The notes beneath the pieces are model-generated. The model made no database searches and was not told where the DNA came from. It saw nothing but the letters and a program-made list of their open reading frames with translations. This document shows, one piece after another, positions 17,749 to 26,236 of a stretch of 64,000 nt of DNA. Position 1 is the first letter of the stretch; each line of letters starts with the position of its first letter. The stretch is from Candidatus Blautia intestinigallinarum (GTDB taxonomy: Bacteria; Bacillota; Clostridia; Lachnospirales; Lachnospiraceae): the NCBI GenBank assembly GCA_019112635.1, contig DXIX01000023.1, positions 1 through 64,000 on the forward strand, written 5' to 3'. A program made the position numbers and the translations under genes.

Positions 17749-18570
17749 ATGCATAAAAAATACATAATTGGAAGAGTTTTTATACATATAGGATTAATTA
17801 TTACATCATTATTTTTTCTTCTTCCGTTACTTTGGATTCTGCGTACTTCTCTGATATCGAAAGTAGAAGCTTATCAGATACCTCCCAATTGGTCAGCTTC
17901 ATTCACATTGGAAAATTATATAAATGTTTTAAATGGGAACAGTTATTTACAGTACTTTTTCAACAGTTTTGGAATTTCAATCATTACAACAGTGATTGCG
18001 GTTATATTTGGAGCAATGGCATCTTACTGGATTGCGAGATTTGCAATAAAGGTAAATGCGATTAAAATTTCTGTTTTGCTCATTCAAATGATCCCGCCTG
18101 TTGTGCTGATTATTCCATTTTCAATGATTATCAGTCAGATGCGTTTGAGTGATACCTGGATTTCTCTGATTATTACATATTTGTCATTCACACTCCCATA
18201 TGTGATGTGGATGTTAGTCGGTTTTTTTGAAGGTGTACCAAAAGATTTAGATGAGGCAGCCAAAATTGATGGATGTAATAGTTTGCAGACGTATTTTCGG
18301 ATTGTATTGCCGCTTGCAATGCCGGGTATTATGGCCACAGCTGTCTATAGTTTTATTGTATCCTGGAATGAATTTATGTATGCTTTGAATTTGACAGGTC
18401 TAAATGCGAGAACAGTTCCTGTTGCAATTGCTAATATGGATACTTCTCAGGGAGTACAGATTGCAGAGTTATGTGCCAGTGTGTTGATTGGAATTATTCC
18501 GATTATTATTTTGTCGTTATTCATTAAAAAGTATTTGGTGAGCGGATTGACTTTTGGTTCTGTCAAATAA
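17749..18570 (+). CDS. ABC sugar importer permease, MalG type
   Basis: A 273-residue inner-membrane protein with six hydrophobic segments and the EAA loop DEAAKIDGCNSLQTYFRIVLP, which contacts the ATPase. The short N terminus and single leading helix are typical of MalG-type subunits. The gene starts four bases after the HAD gene. Its partner permease lies beyond the binding-protein gene and is frameshifted, so a working channel is in doubt unless another MalF-type subunit substitutes. Confidence 0.9.
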   Translation: MHKKYIIGRVFIHIGLIITSLFFLLPLLWILRTSLISKVEAYQIPPNWSASFTLENYINVLNGNSYLQYFFNSFGISIITTVIAVIFGAMASYWIARFAIKVNAIKISVLLIQMIPPVVLIIPFSMIISQMRLSDTWISLIITYLSFTLPYVMWMLVGFFEGVPKDLDEAAKIDGCNSLQTYFRIVLPLAMPGIMATAVYSFIVSWNEFMYALNLTGLNARTVPVAIANMDTSQGVQIAELCASVLIGIIPIIILSLFIKKYLVSGLTFGSVK

Positions 18571-18601
18571 GAAATTTATTTTGGAAGGAGGTATTTCAAA
18601 A

Positions 18602-19891
18602 ATGAAAAAGAAAATAGTTGCGATGACTTTGGTTGGGACGATGACAATGAGCCTTTTTGCAGGATGCGGAGGGAATAATGACCAACAGCAAGAGGCAAGT
18701 AGCAGTGATACGATCAATATTTTAATGGAAGACGTAGCGGATACACAGATTGTTCAAAAACATATTGATGAATTTGAAGAAGAAACGGGAATACATGTAA
18801 ATATTGAGACAATAGGATATTCGTCCATGCATGAAAAACTTTTGACTCAAATGATCAGTAATACGAACGCATACGATGTTGTGGTTGTAGACTGCTATTG
18901 GGTAGGTGAATTTACGGAAGCAGGATGGCTTGAAGACCTGGGACCGTATATTGAAGAAAGCGAATTTGATACCAGTCCATATCTGGATTCTATGATGAAT
19001 ATGGTAGGGGAAGTTGATGGAACGACATATATGATTCCATTTTATAATTATATGATGTCTTTGATTTATCGTACAGATATTTTTGAAAACGAGGAGATGC
19101 AGACAGCATATGAGAATGAATTTGGAAAACCATTTGAAATGCCTGCGAATTTGGAAGAATATGTAGAACTGTGTAAATGGATTACCTCTCAACAGACAGA
19201 AATTTCTGGCGTAGTTATGCAAGGAGCAAGACCAGATCCAACGGTGGTAGAGTGGTGTAATTATCTTTTCTCTTGTGGTGGAGATTTTTATGATGAAAAT
19301 GGTGAAATCGTAATTAATAGTGAGAAGGCAGTAAAAGCTTTGGATCTTTATGTGGATAATATGATCAATGCTGCCCCGGAAGGATCAAAAAGCTTTGGTT
19401 TTGACGAAGCGTTTAATGTATTTGCCCAGGGAGATGCTTTTTCTTATATAACATATAATTGGATGATCCCGAGATTAAACAATGCGGATGAATCCTCTGT
19501 ATCTGGCTTGGTGGATATTGTGCCGATACCAGATGGCATTTCGTTAAATGCCGGATGGGGCTGGGGAATTCCCGCCAATGCAGCTAACAAGGATGCTGCT
19601 TGGAAATTTATTTCTTGGATAGAATCAGCAGAAATGACGAAAACGAGAGCTTTAGAGGGTGGGTCCCCAACTAGAGAAGATGTTATGCAGGATGAAGAGG
19701 TATTGGAAGCTTATCCGTACTTGGGAACTGTGTATGATATTATGAAAACTGCAAAAATGATTCCGATTATGGAAGATGCAACGCAACTGGTAGAAGTACT
19801 TGGAAGGGAAATATCGCTGACAGTAACGGGGGATAAATCCAGCCAGGAAGCTTTAGATACTGTTGCGGAAGAAATGAAGGATATGAGCTGA
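18602..19891 (+). CDS. ABC sugar importer solute-binding lipoprotein
   Basis: A 429-residue family-1 solute-binding protein. A lipobox-like LFAGC ends the signal peptide at Cys22. The body has the mixed alpha/beta layout of maltose/multiple-sugar binders, with aromatic-rich stretches (WGWGIPANAANKDAAWKFISW near 320) that resemble their ligand-side helices. GGAAGGAGG at 18583-18591 fixes the start at 18602. It lies between the two permease genes, an unusual order since the binding protein often comes first. Confidence 0.9.
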   Translation: MKKKIVAMTLVGTMTMSLFAGCGGNNDQQQEASSSDTINILMEDVADTQIVQKHIDEFEEETGIHVNIETIGYSSMHEKLLTQMISNTNAYDVVVVDCYWVGEFTEAGWLEDLGPYIEESEFDTSPYLDSMMNMVGEVDGTTYMIPFYNYMMSLIYRTDIFENEEMQTAYENEFGKPFEMPANLEEYVELCKWITSQQTEISGVVMQGARPDPTVVEWCNYLFSCGGDFYDENGEIVINSEKAVKALDLYVDNMINAAPEGSKSFGFDEAFNVFAQGDAFSYITYNWMIPRLNNADESSVSGLVDIVPIPDGISLNAGWGWGIPANAANKDAAWKFISWIESAEMTKTRALEGGSPTREDVMQDEEVLEAYPYLGTVYDIMKTAKMIPIMEDATQLVEVLGREISLTVTGDKSSQEALDTVAEEMKDMS

Positions 19892-19917
19892 CTTTTATTT
19901 GAGCGAGGAGGAGAAAA

Positions 19918-20786
19918 ATGCTGAAAAACAGAAAACGTAATTTTGCTATCTTTATGCTTCCTTCCGTATTAATTTTGATTGTTGTACTTGCAGTTCCTCT
20001 AATTTATTCATTAGTTGTCAGCTTTTTTGATACGAATTTAAAATCGTCTGGATTGGGAAATTTCGTGGGACTTCAAAATTACCTTTCAGCATTGACGGAC
20101 AGTTATTTTCTTGGATCCATGGGAACAACTTTTATTTTTACTGTGGGTGTTGTCTGTGTGGAATTTGCCGTTGGATTGGATTCGCATTGCTTTTAAATAG
20201 CAATGTAACTGGAAAAAATATTTATTTTTCTATTATTCTGGTTCCTATGATGATTACTCCGGTAGCGGTAGGACTGATTTGGCGGCTTTTACTTCATTCA
20301 GAACTTGGAATTGTCAATTATTTGCTTGAACAGATCGGAATTTCAGGGCAGGCCTGGCTGGCAGATTCTTCCCTGGCATTGAAGACGGTTATGTTCATTG
20401 ATGTGTGGCAGAATGTTCCCTACATGGTTTTGGTAATTTTGGCTGGATTAGTATCTTTGCCAGGAGAACCTTACGAAGCTGCCAGAGTGGATGGTGCATC
20501 AGGATTACAAAGATTTCGCTATTTGACATTGCCGATGATGGTTCCTACTTTTATGGTTGTGCTGTTAATGAGGGCGATTACAGCTTTGAAAACGTATGAT
20601 TTAATTTATGTTCTTACCAAAGGTGGACCAGGAGTTGAAACGGAAGTGATCAGTTATCATATTTATCAGGAAGCATTCCGAAATCTTGAGATTGGCAGTG
20701 CATCTGCAATGTCCTATCTGTTGGTGTTGGTCATTGCACCGATCGCTTTCATTTTTATTAAGATTTCAAAAAATAATACACAATAA
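19918..20786 (+). pseudogene. Frameshifted ABC sugar importer permease, MalF type
   Basis: From ATG 19918 the reading frame encodes the first helices of a MalF-type permease but meets a stop at 20194-20196, just after a sudden change to VGLDSHCF. The next frame carries the remainder from ALLLNSNVTGKN to 20786, including the EAA loop YEAARVDGASGLQRFRYLTLP. Adding a single G at 20178-20179 restores VGLGFALLLNSN and a continuous protein of about 289 residues, so one base is missing in a GG pair. The lesion may be a true mutation or a sequencing error. The gene is preceded by AGGAGG and lies between the binding protein and the BtpA-like gene. Confidence 0.85.
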
Positions 20787-20801
20787 TTAGGAGGAAAAGA
20801 G

Positions 20802-21611
20802 ATGAGTTGGTTAAAAGAAGTAATAGGAACGGAAAAAGCGATTATTGCTATGTGTCATTTAATGCCGTTGCCAGGGGATCCATATTTTAAAAATGGAGAA
20901 GACAGTATGGAACAGGTAATTGAGTGGGCAAGAAAAGATTTAAAAGCTCTGCAGGATGGAGGCGTGGATGCAGTAATGTTTTCAAATGAATTCAGTCTGC
21001 CATATCTGACAAATGTGGAACCTGTTACGGTTGCCTGCATGGCCAGAATTATTGGAGAATTAAAAAATGATATTGAGGTTCCATTTGGAGTCAATGTACT
21101 TTGGGATGCGAACAGATCGCTGGATCTGGCAGTGGCAACAGGAGCTAGATTTGTCCGTGAAATATTTACTGGGGTGTATGCAAGTGATTTTGGTATGTGG
21201 AATACCAATGTGGGAAAAACGATCAGGCATCAGCATGAAATAGGTGCTCAGAATGTTAAGTTACTGTTTAATATTCTTCCGGAAGCTGCTCGTTATTTAG
21301 CAGACAGAGATATTGAAGAGGTCGCAAAGTCTACAGTATTTAATAATCGGCCAGATGCACTTTGCGTTTCAGGGTTAACTGCTGGAGCAATTACAGATGC
21401 TCAGATTCTCAAAAGGGTAAAAGATGTAGTGCCAGATACGGTTGTTTTGGCAAACACTGGAGTTCGTTATGAGAATGTAGAGCAACAATTAGCTGTTGCA
21501 GACGGAGCGGTGGTCGGAACGACATTTAAGTATGATGGTGTGTTTGAAAACCATGTGGATCAGAGCAGAGTGAAGCAATTTATGGATAAAGTAAAGAGCA
21601 TCAGAAATTAA
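20802..21611 (+). CDS. BtpA/SgcQ-family (beta/alpha)8-barrel protein
   Basis: A 269-residue member of the BtpA family, recognisable from AMCHLMPLPGDPYF at the start, FGVNVLWDANRSLDLAVATGARFVR in the middle, and LCVSGLTAGAITD plus VLANTGVRYENV towards the end. The family is named after a cyanobacterial photosystem assembly factor, but in gut bacteria (for example sgcQ of Escherichia coli) it sits in sugar operons and probably acts on a phosphorylated sugar, perhaps as an aldolase. That would complete kinase, dehydrogenase, phosphatase and cleavage steps here. The reaction is unproven. Confidence 0.85.
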   Translation: MSWLKEVIGTEKAIIAMCHLMPLPGDPYFKNGEDSMEQVIEWARKDLKALQDGGVDAVMFSNEFSLPYLTNVEPVTVACMARIIGELKNDIEVPFGVNVLWDANRSLDLAVATGARFVREIFTGVYASDFGMWNTNVGKTIRHQHEIGAQNVKLLFNILPEAARYLADRDIEEVAKSTVFNNRPDALCVSGLTAGAITDAQILKRVKDVVPDTVVLANTGVRYENVEQQLAVADGAVVGTTFKYDGVFENHVDQSRVKQFMDKVKSIRN

Positions 21612-21634
21612 ATTTCATTAATTAGGTTTTTAAG

Positions 21635-21680
21635 AAAGAATCCGTAAAGAGTATTGTCTGTTTACGGATTCTTTACTATA
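21635..21680 (+). terminator. Hairpin after the BtpA-like gene
   Basis: A 14-bp perfect stem AAAGAATCCGTAAA (21635-21648) pairs with 21661-21674 around a 12-base loop and runs into TTTACTATAATAG. The T tract is short, so termination may be partial. TATAAT-like elements directly after it (near 21678 and 21686) could drive the regulator gene separately. Confidence 0.65.
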
Positions 21681-21760
21681 ATAGTATAATCGTAAGAATA
21701 AATTGGTAATTTATTCCAAATAATGAAGATTATCAATGTTTTGTGGAGAGTATACAGGCG

Positions 21761-22522
21761 ATGATAAGAGATGAACGTTTAAATAAGATGGAAGCTTATA
21801 TTAATGCTCATCAATATGTGAGTGTCGATGAGCTTGTGGAACAATTTCATGTATCAAAAGCAACGGTACGTAGAGATTTAGATATTCTTGGTGAACAGGG
21901 AATGATATGTCTTTTGCGTGGCGGGGCAAGAAAAAAGGGCGATGTGGAAAAAGAATTGAAATATTCAGAAAAACTGAGTCGTAATCGTGAAGAAAAAGTA
22001 CGAATATGTCAGTTTGCGTCTGCTTTGATTCAAGAGGGGCAGACAATATTTCTTGATACTGGTGTCACAGCGAGAGAAATGATTCCATTTTTGTCGGAAA
22101 TGCAGGATGTTCATGTAGTTACTAATGATATTTGGATTGCAACGAATCTTTCCACAAATGCGAACATAAAAGTAACTGTGCCAGGCGGCGATATTCGGCG
22201 AGGTTATTTTACCATTAAAGGATCTGAAACAGAACAGTTTTTATCAAATTTATATGTGGATATTGCATTTATCAGTATTGATGCCATAGATCGTAAGTTT
22301 GGATGCTCTATTACTAATAATGATGAAGTATTAATTAAACGGCAAATGATCTCTCATTCAAAAAAATCAGTGATGATTGCGGATCATTCTAAATTTGAAT
22401 CAATGGCAAGCTGGCGGGTGTGCCGTCTGAGTGAAATTGATTTGTTCATTACAGGCGAAGAACTTGCTGTGGACATCCTTCGTTGCTATGAACAAGAAAA
22501 TATTTCAATTCGTACCGTATAA
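21761..22522 (+). CDS. DeoR-family transcriptional regulator
   Basis: A 253-residue sugar-operon repressor: the N-terminal winged helix (about 1-55, VSVDELVEQFHVSKATVRRDL) is followed by the DeoR sensor domain with FLDTGVTAREMI and the later HSKFES phosphate-loop segment. Such proteins respond to a phosphorylated sugar. The ATG at 21761 follows GGAGAG; a GTG at 21743 is also possible. Its position after the carbohydrate operon suggests it controls the inverted repeat at 14553-14593. Confidence 0.88.
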   Translation: MIRDERLNKMEAYINAHQYVSVDELVEQFHVSKATVRRDLDILGEQGMICLLRGGARKKGDVEKELKYSEKLSRNREEKVRICQFASALIQEGQTIFLDTGVTAREMIPFLSEMQDVHVVTNDIWIATNLSTNANIKVTVPGGDIRRGYFTIKGSETEQFLSNLYVDIAFISIDAIDRKFGCSITNNDEVLIKRQMISHSKKSVMIADHSKFESMASWRVCRLSEIDLFITGEELAVDILRCYEQENISIRTV

Positions 22523-22537
22523 TCTTCATATTTCAGC

Positions 22538-22566
22538 TTGACAAGATAGTGGATGTTTGTTATAGT
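22538..22566 (+). promoter_or_regulatory. Promoter of the DnaJ-like gene
   Basis: TTGACA at 22538-22543 and TATAGT at 22561-22566, with a 17-base spacer, predict a transcript start near 22573. That gives a 170-base untranslated leader before the ATG at 22745. Confidence 0.75.
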
Positions 22567-22586
22567 ACATATAGAACATGAGAGAT

Positions 22587-22660
22587 TCTGCTCTAGGAAT
22601 ATGACGATTAGGGCTGGCGATGAATTCTTTCCCCCGGAGCAGACCGGGGGATTTTCTTTT
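22587..22660 (+). terminator. Leader terminator/attenuator upstream of the DnaJ-like gene
   Basis: CCCCCGG (22631-22637) pairs with CCGGGGG (22644-22650) across a 6-base loop and is followed by ATTTTCTTTT, a strong intrinsic terminator inside the leader. TCTGCTC at 22587-22593 is complementary to GAGCAGA at 22637-22643, which spans the last stem base and the loop, so an alternative pairing could open the hairpin. That is the arrangement of an attenuator; no known riboswitch class or leader peptide was recognised. Confidence 0.55.
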
Positions 22661-22744
22661 GAGGAAGGCTGCGCTGCGTGGGTTTGCAAAAGGGACGGTT
22701 TTCTGATCGGCAGTCCTGGAATTTATAGATTGAGGGTGATTGAC

Positions 22745-23764
22745 ATGACAGGAAAGAGAGATTACTATGAAGTTCTCGGTGTTGACCGAAACGCAGATGA
22801 GAAGACGATAAAAAGAGCATATAGAAAACTGGCGAAGAAATATCATCCGGACACAAATCCGGGGGATAAACAGGCAGAACAGAAATTTAAGGAAGTCACA
22901 GAGGCTTACACCATTTTGACAGATCCGCAGAAGAAGAAAATGTATGATCAGTTTGGTCATGCGGCGTTTGATGAAGGTGCAGCGAACTCAGCTTACGGCG
23001 GTTTCGACGGAAATAAGGGAGGCTATCAGGAATTTCATTTTGAAGGCGGCAATATGGATGATATTTTTGAAAATCTATTTGGAGGCATGTTCAAAAATGC
23101 CGGCAAAAGCGGCTCAAAAAGTTATCATTTCCATCAAAGCGGTTTTCAGGGAGATGACTTCCGCAATCATTTCTATGGAAACAGTTATGGCAGTGGGGCC
23201 TTCCGTCAGAAGGGATCCGATTTGACTGCAGATGTGAATGTGACTTTCGATGAAGCAGCCTTCGGGTGTGAAAAGGTTATTAGCCTAAAAGGTACTGATG
23301 GCCGGGTTCAATCTCTCCAGGTGCATATTCCAGCCGGTATGGAGGATGGAAAGAGTGTCCGCTTACGTGGTAAGGGAATGCCAGGAACCGGAGGCGGAGA
23401 GAATGGTGATCTGATGCTGCGGGTGCATGTGGCTGAGAAACCTGGTTTCCGGAGGGAAGGTCTTGATGTATATACGACTGTGAATATTCCGTTTACGACA
23501 GCTGTTTTCGGCGGTGAGGCTGTGGTTCGTACTTTGAATGGGCAGGTAGTGTGCAAGATCAAAGAAGGGACACAGTCGGGAACGAAGATTCGTCTGCGTG
23601 GAAAAGGAATTGTCTCTATGAAGAATCCGTCGGTGTATGGAGATTTGTATGCTGTCGTTCAGATTCAAGTACCAAGAAATCTAAGCGCAGAGGAGCGTCA
23701 GAAATTAAAGGAGTTTGAGGCAGTGTCCGCCAGGCGCCAAAAGAAAGCGTCAAGCATGGCATAA
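22745..23764 (+). CDS. DnaJ-like co-chaperone lacking the zinc finger (CbpA type)
   Basis: A 339-residue type-II J-domain protein. The J domain (1-70) contains HPD at 34-36, the DnaK-stimulating motif. A Gly/Phe/Ser-rich segment follows (about 75-150), then two peptide-binding beta domains, each with the FTTAVFGGEA or FDEAAFGCEK pattern. The four CxxCxGxG zinc-finger motifs of DnaJ are absent. The ATG at 22745 is chosen because the J domain begins there; the frame stays open upstream through the leader terminator, which is not coding. The housekeeping dnaJ is not in the window, so this is probably an accessory partner of DnaK. Confidence 0.88.
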   Translation: MTGKRDYYEVLGVDRNADEKTIKRAYRKLAKKYHPDTNPGDKQAEQKFKEVTEAYTILTDPQKKKMYDQFGHAAFDEGAANSAYGGFDGNKGGYQEFHFEGGNMDDIFENLFGGMFKNAGKSGSKSYHFHQSGFQGDDFRNHFYGNSYGSGAFRQKGSDLTADVNVTFDEAAFGCEKVISLKGTDGRVQSLQVHIPAGMEDGKSVRLRGKGMPGTGGGENGDLMLRVHVAEKPGFRREGLDVYTTVNIPFTTAVFGGEAVVRTLNGQVVCKIKEGTQSGTKIRLRGKGIVSMKNPSVYGDLYAVVQIQVPRNLSAEERQKLKEFEAVSARRQKKASSMA

Positions 23765-23813
23765 ATCAGAGTCATTAGCTTAATTTGACAAGATAGATTT
23801 TTGTTATGTATGA

Positions 23814-23857
23814 AAAAAAGCTCATACTTTTTCTTTTTGGAAGGGTATGGGCTTTTA
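23814..23857 (+). terminator. Intrinsic terminator after the DnaJ-like gene
   Basis: AAAAAGCTCATAC (ending at 23827) pairs with GTATGGGCTTTT (23845-23856), including one G-U pair, around a T-rich loop. The right arm ends in a T tract. Confidence 0.65.
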
Positions 23858-23882
23858 TCAGATAGTGGAAAAGTGAGTTTAT

Positions 23883-24776
23883 ATGGAAATGATCAAAAAG
23901 ATTCTTAAAATAGCAGCGCTGATCATTCTTTTGCTGGTGCTTATAGTGGCAATTTTTTTCGGGCTTCTGATCTATGTGCTCCGATATAAAATTGAAACGA
24001 AGGATCAATCAGAATCTCTTGATGGAGCGTATACGTTATTTTTACAGTCAGTGGGGACTCCGTTTTTTTTCGGTCCCTCAAATGGACGCCTGCTCCTTGA
24101 GGAGGATGGGAAAAAAGTCTCTTTGTACCGATTTACCCTCTATGATGACGGAAAAGTGATCCGGCCGGAGAGTTGGCAGGTCTCCTGGGAAGAGGAGTAC
24201 GTGGAAGTACAGCTCTTTGGGGAGGAGCAGTACGATGTTCAGGTGCGGCTGTTTTACGATGGAAAATCAGAAAGCGAATCTCTTTCCACACAGGAGGGGG
24301 AAGCTGTAGGGAACAGTGGAGAATCTAAAGGGGCTTCCACGGAAGAAAATTTACAGTCACCGGGGAATCAAAAAGATGAGACAGATATTTTTTCGAAAAA
24401 CCAGTCGGAAATCCATATGAGGCAGTTGAGAATAGAAGAGGGATTTCAGGCGGTTTATGACGCAGTTTTCGCGGGAAGAGGAGATACGTATACAAAGAGC
24501 AGTGATGCCAAAGGAAATTTGCGGATTATTTTGGAGGAAGATAAGACACAGATCCGCTATCTGGCTTATGATCGGGAATCAGAGAATGGACAGTGCGGAC
24601 TGTATGTGGCATACCTTTGTGAAAAGGCGGCAGATGGCAGCTGGTCGCCTATGGAAGCCAAGATGCTGGATACTTATGCTTATGTCTACGATACCGGCAA
24701 GGTGATTGCCAGTGGAAAGACAAGCTGGGAGGAAGGCGGATCTTGGGAATATCAGGAAGCCACCGGGGAGTTCTAA
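23883..24776 (+). CDS. Membrane-anchored hypothetical protein
   Basis: A 297-residue protein of unknown function. One strongly hydrophobic helix (about 9-33) anchors it; the rest is predicted outside the membrane. An N-terminal beta-rich part (34-125) is followed by a Ser/Glu/Lys-rich, probably disordered linker (125-180) and a second folded part ending in WEEGGSWEYQEATGEF. No catalytic motif was seen. It lies between two terminators and looks monocistronic, with a poor ribosome binding site (GTGAG before the ATG). Confidence 0.75.
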   Translation: MEMIKKILKIAALIILLLVLIVAIFFGLLIYVLRYKIETKDQSESLDGAYTLFLQSVGTPFFFGPSNGRLLLEEDGKKVSLYRFTLYDDGKVIRPESWQVSWEEEYVEVQLFGEEQYDVQVRLFYDGKSESESLSTQEGEAVGNSGESKGASTEENLQSPGNQKDETDIFSKNQSEIHMRQLRIEEGFQAVYDAVFAGRGDTYTKSSDAKGNLRIILEEDKTQIRYLAYDRESENGQCGLYVAYLCEKAADGSWSPMEAKMLDTYAYVYDTGKVIASGKTSWEEGGSWEYQEATGEF

Positions 24777-24794
24777 GATACTGTGAAAGTACCA

Positions 24795-24873
24795 AGAGCC
24801 TTACCTTGTATTATAGGGATAGATGATTAAGGGGTATCTATCCGCTATTTTCTGGCAGAGAGGCTCTCTTTTT
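24795..24873 (+). terminator. Branched hairpin terminator
   Basis: AGAGCCT (24795-24801) pairs with AGGCTCT (24861-24867), followed by CTTTTT. Inside, GGATAGAT (24817-24824) pairs perfectly with ATCTATCC (24836-24843). The two nested stems make a larger structure than a plain terminator; it ends the hypothetical gene's transcript. Confidence 0.6.
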
Positions 24874-24903
24874 GAGAATAGAATATGGGCTATTCAAATA
24901 AGT

Positions 24904-24944
24904 GTAGAGGAGAGGAGCGCGCAATTAGCCGCACCTCTCTCTAC
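24904..24944 (-). terminator. Hairpin after the MFS transporter gene
   Basis: GTAGAGGAGAGG (24904-24915) pairs imperfectly with CCTCTCTCTAC (24934-24944). It lies directly past the stop of the minus-strand transporter, but the T tract on that side is weak. Confidence 0.45.
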
Positions 24945-24967
24945 TATTATAAGGTGGTGAAGGTTAG

Positions 24968-26236
24968 CTAGGAATTCATTTTCTCTGCAAATCCTTTTTT
25001 CAATATTACGAGTCCTACAAGGAATACGGCTATGTACAGGATCCCATAGCAGAGAAATGCCAGGTTGTAGGAGCCATTGAGATCGTAAATGGTAGCGGAG
25101 AACGGCGAGGCAACGATGGGCCCGATATATATCGCAAAAGATACCAAACCGAAAATATTCGCGAAATCCTTGCTTCCCATGGCGTAAACCGTAATCAGCG
25201 GCGCCATTACATTGGTGGCGGAGAAGCTGATGCCGAATAAAACAGCAGATACATAGGCACAGACCACGTTTTTTGCCGTGAAAAGTGAGAAAATCCCAAA
25301 GATTCCGATCGCAGCGATAATCAGAAAATTTCGGTATGTTCCCAGTTTATCATTCAGCCAGCCGAAGAAGATTTTCGAGACTGCCATGCTCAGACTGATC
25401 AGGCTGACCAGCGTTGCCGCTAGGGCTGGGCTGTGGCCGATATCTGTCAGATAAGAAGCCATCTGGGAGAAAATACCAATCGCTCCGGCTGAGAGACCGA
25501 AGGAAATAAAGCATACGCCCCAGAAAGCGGGGGTATGCAGGGCTTGGGTACGGGTGTATCCTTCTGTCTGAACAGCTGCTAAATCTGCTTTTGTTGATTC
25601 CTCATTTGAGGCTTTCTTCTCATCTCCATAGGGAAGGAGGCCTTTTTCTTCCGGTTTGTAGACAAAGAGAATTAGAATCGGAAGGATGCAGAGCAATGCG
25701 CAGATCCATAAGCCGCGAAAAGCAGTCTGATATCCGAAATGAAGAATTAAGACACTGCCCAGCGGATTGAAAACCATACTTCCGAATCCGGATCCGGTGG
25801 AGGCAAATCCCATAGCGAAGCCTTTTTTTGCGTGAAACCAGTTGTTTAAGATAATATTGACTACAACGGCTCCGGCGACAGAAGAACCGATACCAATCAA
25901 AATAGCCATAACGTAGAACAGTTGAATATTAGGCACAAAGGAAAAACCAAGCCAACCAATTAGCATAAGGATGCCGCCCAGTGTTACCACACGCTTTGGC
26001 TTGAATTTTTCAAAAATGCTTCCCACAAATGGTGATAATGCCATGACTGCAAGGGAGATGAAAGAGGTGGACAGCGAAAACTGCCCTCGTGTAATATTCA
26101 TCGCTTCACAGACTGGTTTCTGAAATTGTGTCATGGAATTGATGAACATTCCTGTGGAGCATGCAGTGAGCAGCCACGCGGAAATCAGCAACAGCCATCC
26201 GTAGAAAATTTTCGTTTCTTTTTTATCAGTCATCAT
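24968..26236 (-). CDS. MFS transporter, oxalate:formate antiporter/monocarboxylate type
   Basis: A 422-residue twelve-helix major facilitator. The N terminus (IFYGWLLLISAWLL) and the NWFHAKKGFAMGFASTGSGFGS loop after helix 4 are typical of the OFA/monocarboxylate group. It is the last gene of the minus arm after an acyl-CoA synthetase and a TPP-binding oxidoreductase subunit, so a likely role is release or exchange of the carboxylic acid they form. The start overlaps the synthetase by 11 bases, with GGAAAAGA ahead of it, indicating coupled translation. Confidence 0.87.
   Translation of the reverse strand: MMTDKKETKIFYGWLLLISAWLLTACSTGMFINSMTQFQKPVCEAMNITRGQFSLSTSFISLAVMALSPFVGSIFEKFKPKRVVTLGGILMLIGWLGFSFVPNIQLFYVMAILIGIGSSVAGAVVVNIILNNWFHAKKGFAMGFASTGSGFGSMVFNPLGSVLILHFGYQTAFRGLWICALLCILPILILFVYKPEEKGLLPYGDEKKASNEESTKADLAAVQTEGYTRTQALHTPAFWGVCFISFGLSAGAIGIFSQMASYLTDIGHSPALAATLVSLISLSMAVSKIFFGWLNDKLGTYRNFLIIAAIGIFGIFSLFTAKNVVCAYVSAVLFGISFSATNVMAPLITVYAMGSKDFANIFGLVSFAIYIGPIVASPFSATIYDLNGSYNLAFLCYGILYIAVFLVGLVILKKGFAEKMNS

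Noticed and set aside
22573-22660. Fluoride or preQ1 riboswitch in the DnaJ-like leader
   Set aside because: A GGCGATG string recalls the fluoride aptamer, but the needed partner stem and pseudoknot bases are absent; the preQ1 consensus also does not fit.
22553-22744. Upstream extension of the DnaJ-like reading frame
   Set aside because: The extension begins at the predicted -10 region and runs through a GC-rich terminator; J domains start at the ATG chosen (22745).
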